Of a DNA stretch of 64,000 nucleotides, positions 50,801 to 56,914 are shown one piece after another. Origin of the DNA: Lampris incognitus (lineage: Eukaryota; Chordata; Actinopteri; Lampriformes; Lampridae); the NCBI RefSeq assembly GCF_029633865.1, contig NC_079214.1:23816373-23880372 (forward strand), given 5' to 3'. Positions within the stretch are counted from its first letter, which is position 1. Every line of letters begins with the position of its first letter. The notes beneath the pieces are model-generated. The model saw nothing but the letters and a program-made list of their open reading frames with translations, did not search any database and was not told the origin of the DNA. The position numbers were made by a program, and so were the translations under genes.

Positions 50801-53194
50801 GTAGTCACTAAGTTGAAACTCATGGACCACTTTCTCCCCATACTGAACCACTCCAACCTGACCAATAAAAAAAAAAAATCAATGAAGAATATGGCGCCAA
50901 AAACAGGCATAGTAAAAATGTGTTGCATTAAAATGTTCTGTTCGGTTGCAAAAAAAAGAAAAAAGAAATTCTGATCTTAATCACAGCACAGTTGCCTGCA
51001 GTAACATTTTGTCAAATGCGGATGTTATGCGATAATAAACCTCTGACATAGTTTGAAAAAGAACAATTTGTAGACTTTAAGCTAAATTCACTCCCGTATT
51101 CACATTTATCCAACATCACGGGTTCGTCTTAATTCATCTTGAAGGCAGCAAGCCCCATATATCCTCACCCACCTGTATCTGTCCGGGTCCGATATAAAAC
51201 TTCTGAAGGATATTGATGAGGAAAGCCTGCACCTCATACCAAGGGTAGATAGAGTTGGAACCATCGAGAACGATCACTATGTCCATATAGGTCTCACATC
51301 CTGGAAGAGATTTGTAAAGGAGGGTTCGATGCTCTGAACTGTTTCAGGTATCCACAGTGCAAACAGACATAGAAATTAAGTAGTGAACTAATAATGACAC
51401 CGCTTTTCTCTAAGACCTATAATCCAAGGATCTCTGTTAAACAGAAAAGGTGATTTAGGCTTACTCTGAAAGGCGGGAGCAATGGTTCTGGAGAACTTGA
51501 AGCTTGCGTTTACTCTGGAGCATATGCCAGTGCTGTAGTAAGAGCTGCCACACTCATAGGACCATAGAGGTCCACAGGCCTGCAGAACAAAAGAAAACGT
51601 TTACACCAGGAATACTATGGGTCGTGGTTTGTTCTGTTGCTTTGTATATACAGGACAGGAGAGTGCACGTCTGTAGTTCACACGTGTCCCCCCCCCTTTT
51701 TCTCCCCAATTGTATCCAGCCAATTGCCCCACTCTTCCGAGCCGTCCCGGTCGCTGCTCCACCCCCTCTACCGAGCCGAGGAGGGCTGCAGACTACCACA
51801 TGCTTCCTCTGATACATGTGGAGCCACCAGCCGCTTCTTTTCACCAGACAGTGATGAGTTTTGCCAGGGGGACGTAGCGCGTGGGAGGATCACGCTATTC
51901 CCCCCAGTTCCCCCTCCCCCCCGAACAGGCACCCCGACCGACCAGAGGAGCCGCTAGTGCAGCGTTCAGGACACATACCCACATCCGGCTCCCCACCCAC
52001 AGACAACTGTGTCTGCAGGGACGCCCAACCAAGCCAGAGGTAACACGGGGATTCGAACCAGCAACCCCCGTGTTGGTAGGCAACAGAATAGACCGCCACA
52101 CTACCCGGCTGCCCCGTAGTTCACATGAATGAAAAGAAAATGCTGTGATGATAGCACTTTTGGGCCAGGGTTCACTCAAATAGAAAAACATGCCTGAAAC
52201 GGAACATAATGCAATGTCTGGAAAACAAACAATGAATTAATTTTAAACCTCACCACAAAGCTTTTGTCTTTGGGGTTTGATGTTAAAGTCATTCCCAGCC
52301 TCATCTTGTCCTTTCTCTCTGATACATTGGTCAGAGATATCCTTCCTTGAGGAAAAACAAGTCTCAATAAAAAAGGTAATGGTCTTGATTACACTCACAG
52401 TCATACACTCCCTCAGAAACCTAAGCAAACTGTATTTGAGGAATAGTGTTTTTCCATCTGGGGCCTTGGCTTGTTACTGATGTCTAGCCAGCCAAAGCGG
52501 TGTCTACATCCTTAGATCTAAAAGTTTACTTGACAAAACTTCATGTGTCTGTCTAATCAACCCGACACATATGTGCCCCATATGATGGAATGTGCAGTCA
52601 GATGTCTGGCTAAGCCCAGATGTGGAAATGTACATAAACCATTAAACCAATTGTAAAATGAGGAATGAGTGGTACCGATCCCAGATTTCAGACTCACGTG
52701 TCAATATGACACAGATTAAATTGTATGCGTAAGAAAAATGTGCAGATATGTAAGCGCACACACACCTACACACACACATGCATACACATGCATGCATCCA
52801 TGCATGCACACACACACACACACACGCACATTCATACACACACACAAACACGGACACACACATGCATACACAGACACGTGTGCATACACGCACACATGCA
52901 CACGCACACACGGAAACACATGCAAACATACACGTGCATGCATGCGCGCACACAAACACACACACACGAACACAGAGTAAAGAAAGCACAGCTTCGTTTA
53001 CCTTGAGGTGATAAAATTGACTAATAGATTTTATTTGTGAGCATCACATAGTAATGATCGTGTAGTTGTTTGATACTCTACCTAGGTTGAGCTTGGAACA
53101 GCCGTGGCCATTGGTTCGCTTGCTTACGGAGCATTTGTAAATATCACCTGTCTGGTATGGGCCATTCATTTCATAAGGGGCCCCCACCAGTAAC
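13360..53194 (-). CDS. itga11: itga11, integrin alpha-11 subunit, exons 3-30 (5' end outside window)
   Basis: Integrin alpha-11 pairs with beta-1 at the plasma membrane as a fibrillar collagen receptor. I joined 28 exons (3448 nt, 1148 residues to the stop). All have GT-AG borders and matching phases, and none carries an internal stop. In order they give: propeller strands; an I domain with MIDAS residues DGSNS (exon 6), TNTALGI (exon 7) and ITDGESHD (exon 8); calcium loops [18 protein letters not shown] and DMNEDGLVD (exons 13-15); stalk domains; one TM helix (exon 29); and a 25-residue tail starting LGFFQR (exon 30). Alpha-11, not alpha-1, -2 or -10, is supported by [29 protein letters not shown] and the extra cysteine-bearing stalk insert in exon 20. 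Whether it is itga11a or itga11b is unresolved. Exons 1-2 were not seen up to 64000. Confidence 0.95.
13514..14078. mobile_element. Foldback element with tRNA-like segments
   Basis: The ends are perfect 19-bp inverted repeats (catattgtaacagtgtaac and its complement), and similarity continues inward for about 45 more bases. Inside are three tRNA-like stretches: one forward (agttgactggttagtgcag, ggttcgattcccggct, about 13577-13650) and two reversed (about 13685-13755 and 13915-13990). It lies in itga11 intron 29, just ahead of the last exon in gene sense. It looks like a pair of inverted tRNA-SINE copies captured between inverted ends. Confidence 0.7.
14079..15210. other. itga11 intron 29, unassigned part
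   Basis: I see no exon, RNA or clear repeat in this stretch. Confidence 0.5.
15211..15920 (+). repeat. 5S-rRNA-derived SINE (SINE3 type), interrupted
   Basis: The head resembles 5S rRNA, including agaagctaagcagc and actaatacttggatgagtg (internal promoter region). The body and the 3' end ggtgtcttgataaaagtgct follow. It is interrupted by an RTE fragment at 15395-15487 and ends about 16 bases from the exon 29 donor. The missing 5S consensus positions make it a SINE, not a 5S gene. Confidence 0.82.
15395..15487 (-). mobile_element. 5'-truncated RTE LINE tail inserted in the SINE
   Basis: It shows (CTA)n, then gctgctcccgttaggggtcg, the complement of the 3' end of the RTE at 57033-60166. Target duplications are cttccctttggtcctaat (15377-15394) and cttccctctgatcctaat (15488-15505), with two mismatches. 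Confidence 0.85.
15937..16050 (-). CDS. itga11: itga11 exon 29, transmembrane
   Basis: 38 codons: [16 protein letters not shown], then [20 protein letters not shown] and WK. This matches the alpha-11 transmembrane helix. The acceptor is cccccacag and the donor gtaagc. Confidence 0.96.
16051..17230. other. itga11 intron 28
   Basis: Nothing recognisable; short ORFs only. Confidence 0.5.
17231..17326 (-). CDS. itga11: itga11 exon 28
   Basis: 32 codons beginning [16 protein letters not shown], the last extracellular stretch before the membrane (calf-2). Phase 0 at both ends; donor gtgagt. Confidence 0.9.
17571..17714 (-). CDS. itga11: itga11 exon 27
   Basis: 48 codons, [16 protein letters not shown] then [14 protein letters not shown]. 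It aligns with the human segment around INCNIRLVPN. It has one possible glycosylation site (NKS). The exon is separated from exon 26 by an intron of only 55 bases. Confidence 0.85.
17770..17853 (-). CDS. itga11: itga11 exon 26
   Basis: 28 codons, [18 protein letters not shown] then [10 protein letters not shown]. This is the variable calf-2 stretch matching human EANTSC...EEDLRR. The acceptor is chosen to keep phase 0 with exon 25; an alternative AG four bases downstream would break the frame. Confidence 0.82.
18145..18258 (-). CDS. itga11: itga11 exon 25
   Basis: 38 codons: [18 protein letters not shown], then [20 protein letters not shown]. It is strongly alpha-11-like. Phase 0. Confidence 0.94.
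18360..18450 (-). CDS. itga11: itga11 exon 24
   Basis: It encodes [17 protein letters not shown] and [18 protein letters not shown] matches human alpha-11; one glycosylation site (NFT). Confidence 0.93.
18687..18770 (-). CDS. itga11: itga11 exon 23
   Basis: It encodes [17 protein letters not shown] and [21 protein letters not shown] matches human alpha-11. The donor GTTTTT is weak (T at +3). Confidence 0.92.
18956..20121 (+). mobile_element. Decayed Tc1/mariner transposon
   Basis: Terminal inverted repeats of about 28 bp (left cactgataagccaaaacatt, two mismatches) are flanked by TA at 18954-18955 and 20122-20123. It sits in itga11 intron 22. Confidence 0.92.
19083..20128 (+). pseudogene. 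Tc1-like transposase, broken
   Basis: Recognisable pieces are [20 protein letters not shown] with [14 protein letters not shown] (paired-like DNA-binding region) and [18 protein letters not shown] with [18 protein letters not shown] (C-terminal part of the DDE domain). Several in-frame stops and frame changes lie between 19200 and 19820. The copy cannot make transposase. Confidence 0.9.
20376..20452 (-). CDS. itga11: itga11 exon 22
   Basis: 25 codons and 2 bases: [20 protein letters not shown] then IMEAS. It matches the human VAFRLDFEFSKSIFLHHLEI region. Donor gtgtga. Confidence 0.92.
20453..21890. other. itga11 intron 21, distal part
   Basis: No gene or named repeat seen. Confidence 0.5.
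21895..22120. repeat. Telomere-like CCTAA-rich repeat, degenerate
   Basis: Cttaaccctaacc, ccttaccccaaccttaacct and similar units repeat imperfectly. The flanks (gaggaccgataaaag, aattggtccccac) recall a common fish repeat that mentions no gene. It is not a true telomeric array. Confidence 0.55.
22128..22206. repeat. Imperfect CA/GT microsatellite
   Basis: Mixed acacac and gtgtgt runs, then (CA)n. Confidence 0.9.
23080..23538 (-). repeat. tRNA-derived SINE, family B, copy 1
   Basis: On the minus strand: tRNA-like head (ggtctattccattgcctacc, then ccggttcgaatccccgtg), then a long body ending in gggggaaatccaaaaa and a poly-A tail. Target duplications ttctgtgacctttctt (23064-23079) and ttctgtaacctttctt (23539-23554) have one mismatch. 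Confidence 0.9.
23555..24618. other. itga11 intron 21, unassigned part
   Basis: AT-rich; no supported feature. Confidence 0.5.
24635..24993 (-). repeat. tRNA-derived SINE, family A, copy 5
   Basis: The head is at the right end (ggtggcccagtggttagcgc, gggttcgaacccc). The tail reads as ccccacagggattaataata, as in copy 2. Target duplications are cataaccataaacttt (24619-24634) and catagccataaacgtt (24994-25009). Confidence 0.88.
25452..25803 (-). repeat. tRNA-derived SINE, family C, copy 1, with internal (CA)n
   Basis: The head resembles family A, but the 3' half (aattgtccctaggtgtgaat, a (GT)n run, gcctgtccaggg, gcccaatgactgctggg) is different. A 7-bp tgttata duplication flanks it. Confidence 0.8.
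25877..26141 (-). mobile_element. Non-autonomous RTE derivative: 5' end joined to 3' end
   Basis: On the minus strand, gtgtcaggaagggcatcc through ggtcgaggccc and gatggaaactat matches the 5' leader of the RTE at 57033. It then jumps straight to ccgctgtggcgacccct, the RTE 3' end, and a (gaa)n tail. Duplications ccatccattgtct (25864-25876) and ccatctattgtct (26142-26154) frame it. It has no coding capacity and relied on RTE proteins. Confidence 0.85.
26312..26410 (-). CDS. itga11: itga11 exon 21
   Basis: 33 codons, [18 protein letters not shown] then [15 protein letters not shown]. It matches human SIECVNEERR...CNVSYPFFRAK. Phase 0. Confidence 0.93.
26411..26833. other. itga11 intron 20
   Basis: 423 bases, no feature. 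Confidence 0.5.
26834..27044 (-). CDS. itga11: itga11 exon 20, alpha-11-type stalk insert
   Basis: It begins [20 protein letters not shown], a segment with two cysteines that matches the extra insert specific to alpha-11. It then runs through [19 protein letters not shown] and [11 protein letters not shown]. The first base completes an Asn codon from exon 19. Confidence 0.93.
27120..27270. repeat. GT-rich low-complexity stretch in intron 19
   Basis: Imperfect tgtgtgtgcgtgcat units fill most of the 286-base intron. Confidence 0.85.
27331..27416 (-). CDS. itga11: itga11 exon 19
   Basis: 28 codons and 2 bases: [18 protein letters not shown] then [10 protein letters not shown]. It matches human PFWNGCNEDEHCVPDLVL. 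The donor is gtaggt. Confidence 0.93.
27606..27716 (-). CDS. itga11: itga11 exon 18
   Basis: 37 codons, [18 protein letters not shown] then [19 protein letters not shown]. It matches human DTADYVKPVTFSVEY...LDDGWPT. Confidence 0.94.
27865..28004 (-). CDS. itga11: itga11 exon 17
   Basis: It encodes [20 protein letters not shown] through [19 protein letters not shown]. The donor GTTAGG has T at +3. Confidence 0.93.
28005..29895. other. itga11 intron 16, unassigned part
   Basis: No exon-like or repeat feature I can support. The segment 29317-29680 has unexplained moderate GC and short ORFs. Confidence 0.45.
29911..30395 (-). mobile_element. 5'-truncated RTE LINE copy
   Basis: The minus strand encodes the RTE C terminus ([33 protein letters not shown]) and the gacccctaacaggagcagcc-type 3' end with a (tag)n-like tail. 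Target duplications cccttgccaattaac (29896-29910) and cccttgtcaattaac (30396-30410) differ at one base. Confidence 0.92.
30710..30876 (-). CDS. itga11: itga11 exon 16
   Basis: It encodes [20 protein letters not shown], then [20 protein letters not shown] and onwards to TQEV. This is the start of the thigh domain. Conserved cysteine spacing matches human HRDC...ATCLAAFLC. Confidence 0.95.
31245..31375 (-). CDS. itga11: itga11 exon 15
   Basis: It encodes [20 protein letters not shown], then [27 protein letters not shown] is a propeller calcium loop. The donor GTTCGT has T at +3. Confidence 0.95.
31376..32407. other. itga11 intron 14
   Basis: 1032 bases without a recognisable feature. Confidence 0.5.
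32408..32611 (-). CDS. itga11: itga11 exon 14
   Basis: 68 codons including [20 protein letters not shown] and [19 protein letters not shown]. The loop DLNGDGFND coordinates calcium. This is the longest placed exon after exon 20, in phase 0. Confidence 0.96.
32873..33288 (+). repeat. tRNA-derived SINE, family B, copy 2
   Basis: The full family B body has a perfect 16-bp duplication gaaaatgaacacttca at 32857-32872 and 33289-33304. The perfect duplication suggests a fairly young insertion. Confidence 0.93.
33444..33829 (-). repeat. tRNA-derived SINE, family C, copy 2
   Basis: The head is at the right end and the 3' half carries (GT)n. The terminal part includes gataagcggttcagataatg, a motif common in fish genomes. 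A perfect 10-bp duplication atcccaatga occurs at 33434-33443 and 33830-33839. Confidence 0.88.
35023..35449 (+). repeat. tRNA-derived SINE, family D, interrupted by another insertion
   Basis: The head is gtggctcaggaggtagagca with a box-B-like cgcttcaatcctcggctcc. The 3' part is ttgagcaagacacttacctc and gcgctttgagtggctgttgc to gcgctatataaatgc. It is split by 35119-35241. Confidence 0.8.
35119..35241 (+). repeat. Short SINE-like insertion nested in the family D SINE
   Basis: About 120 bases ending in an A-rich tail are framed by caaaaatgtcgaggtg (35103-35118) and caaaaatgttgaggtg (35242-35257), a 16-bp duplication with one mismatch. The insert itself is unidentified. Confidence 0.75.
35450..36828. 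other. itga11 intron 13, unassigned part
   Basis: No supported feature. Confidence 0.5.
36829..36870. repeat. (GT)n microsatellite, CA repeat in itga11 sense
   Basis: The run starts 30 bases inside intron 13 from the exon 13 donor. Confidence 0.97.
36900..37043 (-). CDS. itga11: itga11 exon 13
   Basis: 48 codons: [20 protein letters not shown], then [29 protein letters not shown] is a calcium loop. The donor GTTGGT is weak and is followed at 30 bases by a CA repeat. It is one codon longer than the human exon at its 3' end. Confidence 0.94.
37093..37222. repeat. Hairpin-forming MITE-like element
   Basis: Agaaggttgaatcagttcat near 37125 is complementary to atgaactgattcaaccttct near 37195. 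The leading part tgctcaataatccaggtaag also occurs at 29747-29767, with an atgaactg-type segment beyond it, so the element is repeated in the window. Confidence 0.75.
38050..38670. mobile_element. Non-coding DNA transposon-like element
   Basis: The left end agccctattcacagaggact agtatta and the right end taatactagtcccatatgaatagg are imperfect inverted repeats about 600 bases apart. There is no ORF and the superfamily is unknown. Confidence 0.6.
38671..39913. other. itga11 intron 12, unassigned part
   Basis: No supported feature. Confidence 0.5.
39914..40062 (-). CDS. itga11: itga11 exon 12
   Basis: It encodes [20 protein letters not shown], then [31 protein letters not shown] is nearly identical to human alpha-11. 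Confidence 0.95.
40845..43035 (+). mobile_element. DIRS-like retroelement fragment nested in the pogo-like element
   Basis: Plus-strand frames encode Gag-like segments: [39 protein letters not shown] and [20 protein letters not shown]. These resemble the Gag ORF of fish DIRS elements. Inverted repeats at 42724-42761 and 42993-43030 (ggttctccgagtagcatg and its complement) fit DIRS termini. No reverse transcriptase or tyrosine recombinase is present, so it is a deletion derivative. Outer limits are approximate. Confidence 0.65.
41052..41735 (+). repeat. Tandem duplication of about 346 bp inside the DIRS-like Gag
   Basis: Unit 1 (41052-41398) and unit 2 (41399-41735) share ctaaaggcaagggtgaggct, cctagcgctgacatgca and gaaagaaaatccatactcca in the same order. 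They have diverged by scattered substitutions. Confidence 0.85.
43114..43548 (+). pseudogene. pogo/Tigger-like transposase N-terminal remnant
   Basis: A 144-aa frame contains [20 protein letters not shown] followed by GETLS, like the first helices of the pogo/CENP-B DNA-binding domain. Similarity ends there, so the ORF is a relic. Confidence 0.55.
43949..44730. other. itga11 intron 11, unassigned part
   Basis: AT-rich; no supported feature. Confidence 0.5.
44731..44820. repeat. (GCGT)n-(GT)n-(GGGT)n compound microsatellite
   Basis: Three related repeat types in succession. Confidence 0.97.
44821..46219. other. itga11 intron 11, unassigned part
   Basis: No supported feature. Confidence 0.5.
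46235..46675 (-). repeat. tRNA-derived SINE, family B, copy 3
   Basis: The full family B body has a perfect 15-bp duplication aaagacttgattttt at 46220-46234 and 46676-46690. The tail lies next to exon 11 (about 95 bases from its donor). Confidence 0.93.
46785..46929 (-). CDS. itga11: itga11 exon 11
   Basis: 48 codons and 1 base: [20 protein letters not shown], then [17 protein letters not shown] and [27 protein letters not shown] is identical in human alpha-11. The propeller resumes here after the I domain. Confidence 0.96.
46930..48118. other. itga11 intron 10, distal part
   Basis: No supported feature. Confidence 0.5.
48119..48248. repeat. Perfect 40-bp-arm inverted repeat
   Basis: Bases 48119-48158 are the exact reverse complement of 48209-48248. 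The 50 bases between also pair partly (gatcagttag with ctaactgatt), leaving a loop near tcctcag. The related right-flank sequence to about 48340 also occurs at 4050-4260. Confidence 0.95.
48341..49329. other. itga11 intron 10, proximal part
   Basis: No supported feature. Confidence 0.5.
49330..49400 (-). CDS. itga11: itga11 exon 10
   Basis: It encodes [20 protein letters not shown] and NIE, matching human TNKNETSFGLEMSQTGFSSH. Confidence 0.95.
49607..49772 (-). CDS. itga11: itga11 exon 9, I-domain C-terminal part
   Basis: It encodes [20 protein letters not shown], then [20 protein letters not shown] and [21 protein letters not shown] is the alpha-11-type alpha-C region. The donor GTTTCA has T at +3. 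Confidence 0.96.
49773..50426. other. itga11 intron 8
   Basis: 654 bases, no supported feature. Confidence 0.5.
50427..50571 (-). CDS. itga11: itga11 exon 8, I domain
   Basis: It encodes [20 protein letters not shown], then [24 protein letters not shown] supplies a MIDAS aspartate. The acceptor at ccacag was chosen over a second AG seven bases on because only it completes the Arg codon from exon 7. Confidence 0.95.
50709..50857 (-). CDS. itga11: itga11 exon 7, I domain
   Basis: It encodes [20 protein letters not shown] through [23 protein letters not shown] holds the MIDAS threonine. Confidence 0.96.
51173..51300 (-). CDS. itga11: itga11 exon 6, I domain start with MIDAS
   Basis: It encodes [20 protein letters not shown], then [25 protein letters not shown] is the MIDAS core, matching human [14 protein letters not shown]. 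Confidence 0.97.
51465..51579 (-). CDS. itga11: itga11 exon 5
   Basis: It encodes [20 protein letters not shown] then [18 protein letters not shown]. It matches human ACSPLWSHECGSSYYTTGMC. Confidence 0.95.
51685..52115 (-). repeat. tRNA-derived SINE, family B, copy 4
   Basis: Target duplications gtagttcacacg (51673-51684) and gtagttcacatg (52116-52127) frame it. It makes up most of intron 4. Confidence 0.9.
52254..52345 (-). CDS. itga11: itga11 exon 4
   Basis: It encodes [20 protein letters not shown] then [10 protein letters not shown]. It matches human RVTLSNVSERKDNMRLGLSL. Confidence 0.96.
52742..52976. repeat. CA-rich imperfect repeat in intron 3
   Basis: Imperfect acacacatgcat units over 230 bases. 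Long ORFs here in several frames are artefacts of the repeat. Confidence 0.95.
53082..53194 (-). CDS. itga11: itga11 exon 3 (first exon seen)
   Basis: It encodes [20 protein letters not shown] then [17 protein letters not shown], matching human [20 protein letters not shown]. The first base completes a Trp codon from exon 2, which lies outside the window. Confidence 0.94.
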
Positions 53195-53438
53195 CTGTGA
53201 AATAAATATCAAAAATTCAGAAATTGACAGGAATAGAGATGAACTGTTGAATATACTGTAAACGACAATATTTATGGAAAGTCAACTATGCTCAACAGCT
53301 GGAAGTGTAGATCTTGATATTTTGGAGTCTTGAGTCATGCGGGAATGTAGCCCGGTATGTAAAGACCAGTGACCCCCTGTGCATCATTCACATATGGTGC
53401 ACTATAAACACAGATGTTCACAACAAACAGATGCTGAT

Positions 53439-53439
<1 letters not shown>

Positions 53440-53497
<58 letters not shown>
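53440..53497. repeat. (CA)n microsatellite
   Basis: About 29 uninterrupted units. Confidence 0.98.
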
Positions 53498-53498
<1 letters not shown>

Positions 53499-53499
<1 letters not shown>

Positions 53500-54127
53500 A
53501 AACACCCACAAACACGCAGATACCTAAAGCATTACGCAGTATTACCCACAGTAGTACTCAAAAGAGACCAGAGCTTGAGAACTACCTAGTCAGCAGGAGC
53601 TGCAACCAGCAGCCATAAATCTGTGTGAAGGGACCTCTAAGGGAATGACTGTTTCATTTCCAACAAGTAGGCCATCACATGAATCAAATTGAATACCTAT
53701 CCAGGGGTATTTCCCTAGGCATAGATCACCATAGGATCACAATTAGACTCTCTCAAAGGGGCACACAGGCCATCACAGATTCTTCTGGCATGACGTCGTC
53801 CATGTGGGGAGACAGACCTACACTTGACTCCAGTGTGGACTTTCCTGCAGCAGGTCAACACTAACTTATAAACGTCAATATAAGAGGTTTTAGATCACTT
53901 TAATTTGATAGTCACTATAAAATAGTCCTGGGTGTTTATTACAGAGTTGAGGCAGAAGATAAAGGACTTCGTGGGAGCTGTAAATCGAAGATTTTTCAGA
54001 GATAGAGGACTCTGTTTTTCTAAGGGGAAAAAACCAGGGACTCAGGCTAATTTAATAATACAATCCCAGAATACCCTTACTATCAGTCAAGGATATCCAT
54101 TAGGGTTTCAGGCTACGTGTTGTGATG
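53499..54127. other. Presumed itga11 intron 2, unassigned part
   Basis: No supported feature. Confidence 0.5.
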
Positions 54128-54132
54128 GGGTT

Positions 54133-54337
54133 TATGATGTTGTCATGTGTAACACAAATAGGCAGACAACTTATTAAACAAATGCGGAACTGGAGAAGCT
54201 CAGGTGCAATGCATACAGCTGTACTGTGAACTACTGTCTGACTAACTGATTTCGCGGGTTCACATGACAGCGATACGTCACTGTCGTAAATATTAATCAC
54301 TGTAATGTTGCACTTGTACCTATCCGTAAACATTACA
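54133..54337 (-). repeat. 3' LTR of the gypsy element
   Basis: It starts TGTAATG in element sense. The far end is mutated from CA to TA. Confidence 0.9.
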
Positions 54338-54716
54338 TCACTCCCCTTAAAAAAAAAGTCTTCACAAATAAGTTCTAAGGTCTTTAGACATAACTGATTT
54401 ACTTACTATCTGCAATAGCAATATTAATTCTCAATCACAACTCACAATACAATTTAAAATTCAAATGCTACATTGTCTTAGTTCAAGTTCAAATAAACTC
54501 ATTGTTGTGCTTTGTCTTGCTCTGGGCCCCAGTGCCACTGTGGTCAGCTTGCGTAGTGGTGCTGAAATTGAAGCAAAGTTCTGGATAAGTGTGAGCAATA
54601 ATTGTCCATATCTAGTAGGCTCCTGACTTCAGTTGGGTCTTGTGGGTTGCTGGCTTGCTGAATGGCAGCGACCTTTTTGAGGTCAGCTGAGATTCCGCTG
54701 GCTGAGAAGATGAACC

Positions 54717-54959
54717 TTAAAAACTCAAGCTTGGACTTGTTAAACTCACACTTTTTCCTGTTGAGCGTGAGCCCTCTCTCAGTCTCTGGAACACCGCTCT
54801 GAGGCTGTCGTCATGGTCAGTCCGCGTTTTCCCATCGATGATGATGTCATCACTCAGGTTCTTCACCCCTTTGATCCCTTGTAGTGTCTGGCAGACTGCA
54901 TTCTGAAACACCTCCGCTGCTGAAGATATCCCAAAGTTCAGGCGCTTGTAGTGTCTCAA
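54717..54959 (-). pseudogene. Gypsy reverse transcriptase, second fragment
   Basis: It includes the palm region; the usual YxDD catalytic box has a serine-for-alanine-type variant (LSDDI). The frame breaks at the 3' side, and RNase H and integrase do not follow. Confidence 0.85.
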
Positions 54960-55067
54960 GCCTAGGTGTGTTGTGAACGTTGTGATGTACCTGCTGTCCG
55001 GGTGGAGTTCAAGCTGATGGTATCCAGTTGTCAGGTCAAGCTTGGAGAAAACTGTCGTGCTGTTCAG

Positions 55068-55826
55068 CTAGCGGATCACATCGTCCATGGTGGGGGCGAT
55101 GTGACGTTTGCACTGGATGGCGGTGTTGGCTTGTCTCATGTCGAGACATACTCTCACCTTGTCTGGATCTTTTGGCTTGGGTGGTGTGACAATGGTTGAG
55201 ACCCATGGTATAGGGCCTGTGACTGTTTCAATGACGTCATCATCTTCTAGCTTTTTCAATTCCTCTTCGACTTTCTGTCGGATGTGAAACGGCACTCGCC
55301 TGTGTGGCTGACAGGTTGGCTGAATGTCGGTGTTGATGTGCAGCTTAACTTGAAAGTCTTTTAACTTGCCAGTGCCTTGAAACAGCTCTGGGTAGCCGTC
55401 TACCAATTCATCTGCTACTGTTCGGCTGCTTGGGGAGGTCACACTGTTCACAATTTTGACATGGCTTAGCTCCTCAGCTGTTTTGTAGCCTAGCAGAGAG
55501 CAGCTGTCACCAGTCATCACATAGAATTTGGTTTTAGTCTTTTTATCTCCTGCTTCTGTGTTGCGTGTGAATGCACCGGCTATGGGCACTGGTTTAGTGC
55601 AGCCGTAAGGGAATATCCTGATGTCAGCTGGGGTGAGTTGTGGGCGTGGTCTCAGTGTACTGAGCACCTTTTCACTAATAATGTTCACTGCAGCCCCTGA
55701 GTTTATCAGTACTGAAATCCTAACATCATTCAGTCTAATGTATGTCTGTGGCTGCATAGCATTGTTGCTGCCACTGGCTGCAAACACATGCCTCGTCACT
55801 GCTAGATGAATCTTGTGTTTTAACAC
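55068..55826 (-). pseudogene. Gypsy protease and reverse transcriptase start
   Basis: A retropepsin-like motif reads NSGA where the catalytic aspartate (DSGA or DTGA) is expected. The N-terminal RT fingers follow, including a VCLDMRQAN box. The frame ends in a TAG before the palm. The element cannot make active enzymes. Confidence 0.87.
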
Positions 55827-56278
55827 TGTGTTGTTGTGCTGTTAATGTGATACACTTTCTTGTGCGTTTTGAATTGCTTACTGTCTCTGGGTTTCATTTC
55901 AAAGTCTTTTCCAGGTTACTTTTGCTTTGACCTGCACTGCTTCACGAAGTGATTCAGCTTGCCGCAAGTCTTTCCCTTGCTGGGCATCCTCCATTGTGAG
56001 GGTGTTTTCCACCGCAATTCCCGCACTGATTGTTGGGCTTGGCTCCCCCGGCGCTTCGGCTGGTAGCTGGTCACCCCTTCTGATGCACTGCGTTTACTGA
56101 CGCAGCTACACTCTGTTCCATGCCTGTTGCTTGCTGCTCGGACAATTCCAGCGATCTCCCGTGCCTTAGGAGTTCATCCAGGCTGCTATCAGGCTCCCTG
56201 AGCGCTCGTCTGCGTAGCCTCGTTGAAGATCAGCTTTGAATCAGTTGCGCTTTAATTTCCTTGTTGACGTCGTTAAAC

Positions 56279-56545
56279 TCACAATTCTTCACAGTATGAG
56301 TCTAAATTTTCACCTGGCTGTTGCACTGTCTTTCTAAACATATACACTAGCGTGTCATAGATGTCATGCATGCGCTCTCCTGCTATGTGTAGCAGCAATG
56401 CTTTTTGCCTTGCATCGCCTGTAATGTTCATGGCCGTAGTATAATTTTCAAACCTCTGCACCCATTTGGTCCAGCGTGGTCCTACTGAGCTCGGATCCAT
56501 TTCTGCGTCGAAAGCTGGCAAAGTGACGGTGTTTGCGAGTGACAT
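56279..56545 (-). pseudogene. Gypsy Gag N-terminal fragment
   Basis: 88 residues of a retrotransposon Gag-like domain (W-x-x-W-x-x-x-F pattern). A frameshift follows before a decayed zinc-knuckle region near 55920-56060. Confidence 0.75.
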
Positions 56546-56702
56546 TTTGAATTCAGTCTTTTGCTAGCCGCTCATTCAGTCTCTTGTGTTAGTCACTCAT
56601 GGTCGTCCGTTGGTTAGCTTAGCACTTCGTTTTTGTTCGTTTTTTTTTTCTTTACTTGCGTGCATAGTGTGTCATTCGTCGTCATTTTGTCCTCGTCGCC
56701 AA

Positions 56703-56914
56703 TGTGATGTTCTCATGTATAACACAAATAGGCAGACAGCTTATTAAACAAACACAGAACTTTACGGGAGAAGCTCAGGTGCAATGCATACAGCCGTACT
56801 GTGAACTACTGTCTGACTAACTGATTGCGTGATTTCGCAGGTTCACATGACAGCAATACGTCACTGTCGTAAATATTAACCGCTGTAATGTCACACCTAT
56901 CCGTAAACATTACA
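56703..56914 (-). repeat. 5' LTR of the gypsy element
   Basis: It retains both TG and CA ends. A likely primer-binding site (ttggcgacgagga in sense) follows directly; the tRNA was not identified. Confidence 0.88.

Larger units (their letters stand above)
54133..56914 (-). mobile_element. Gypsy-type LTR retrotransposon, internally deleted
   Basis: Direct LTRs at 54133-54337 and 56703-56914 share about 200 bases with small indels. A perfect 5-bp duplication gggtt flanks the whole element (54128-54132 and 56915-56919). Coding is on the minus strand, so 56703-56914 is the 5' LTR. A purine tract (aaggggagtga in sense) lies just before the 3' LTR. Gag, protease and RT remnants are present in order. 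RNase H, integrase and any envelope are missing. At 2.8 kb it is about half the usual length. Confidence 0.93.

Noticed and set aside
52642-53011. Overlapping 77-115 aa ORFs
   Set aside because: All are translations of the CA-rich repeat in intron 3.
54133-56914. Endogenous retrovirus
   Set aside because: No envelope-like frame; Gag and RT fit a gypsy retrotransposon.
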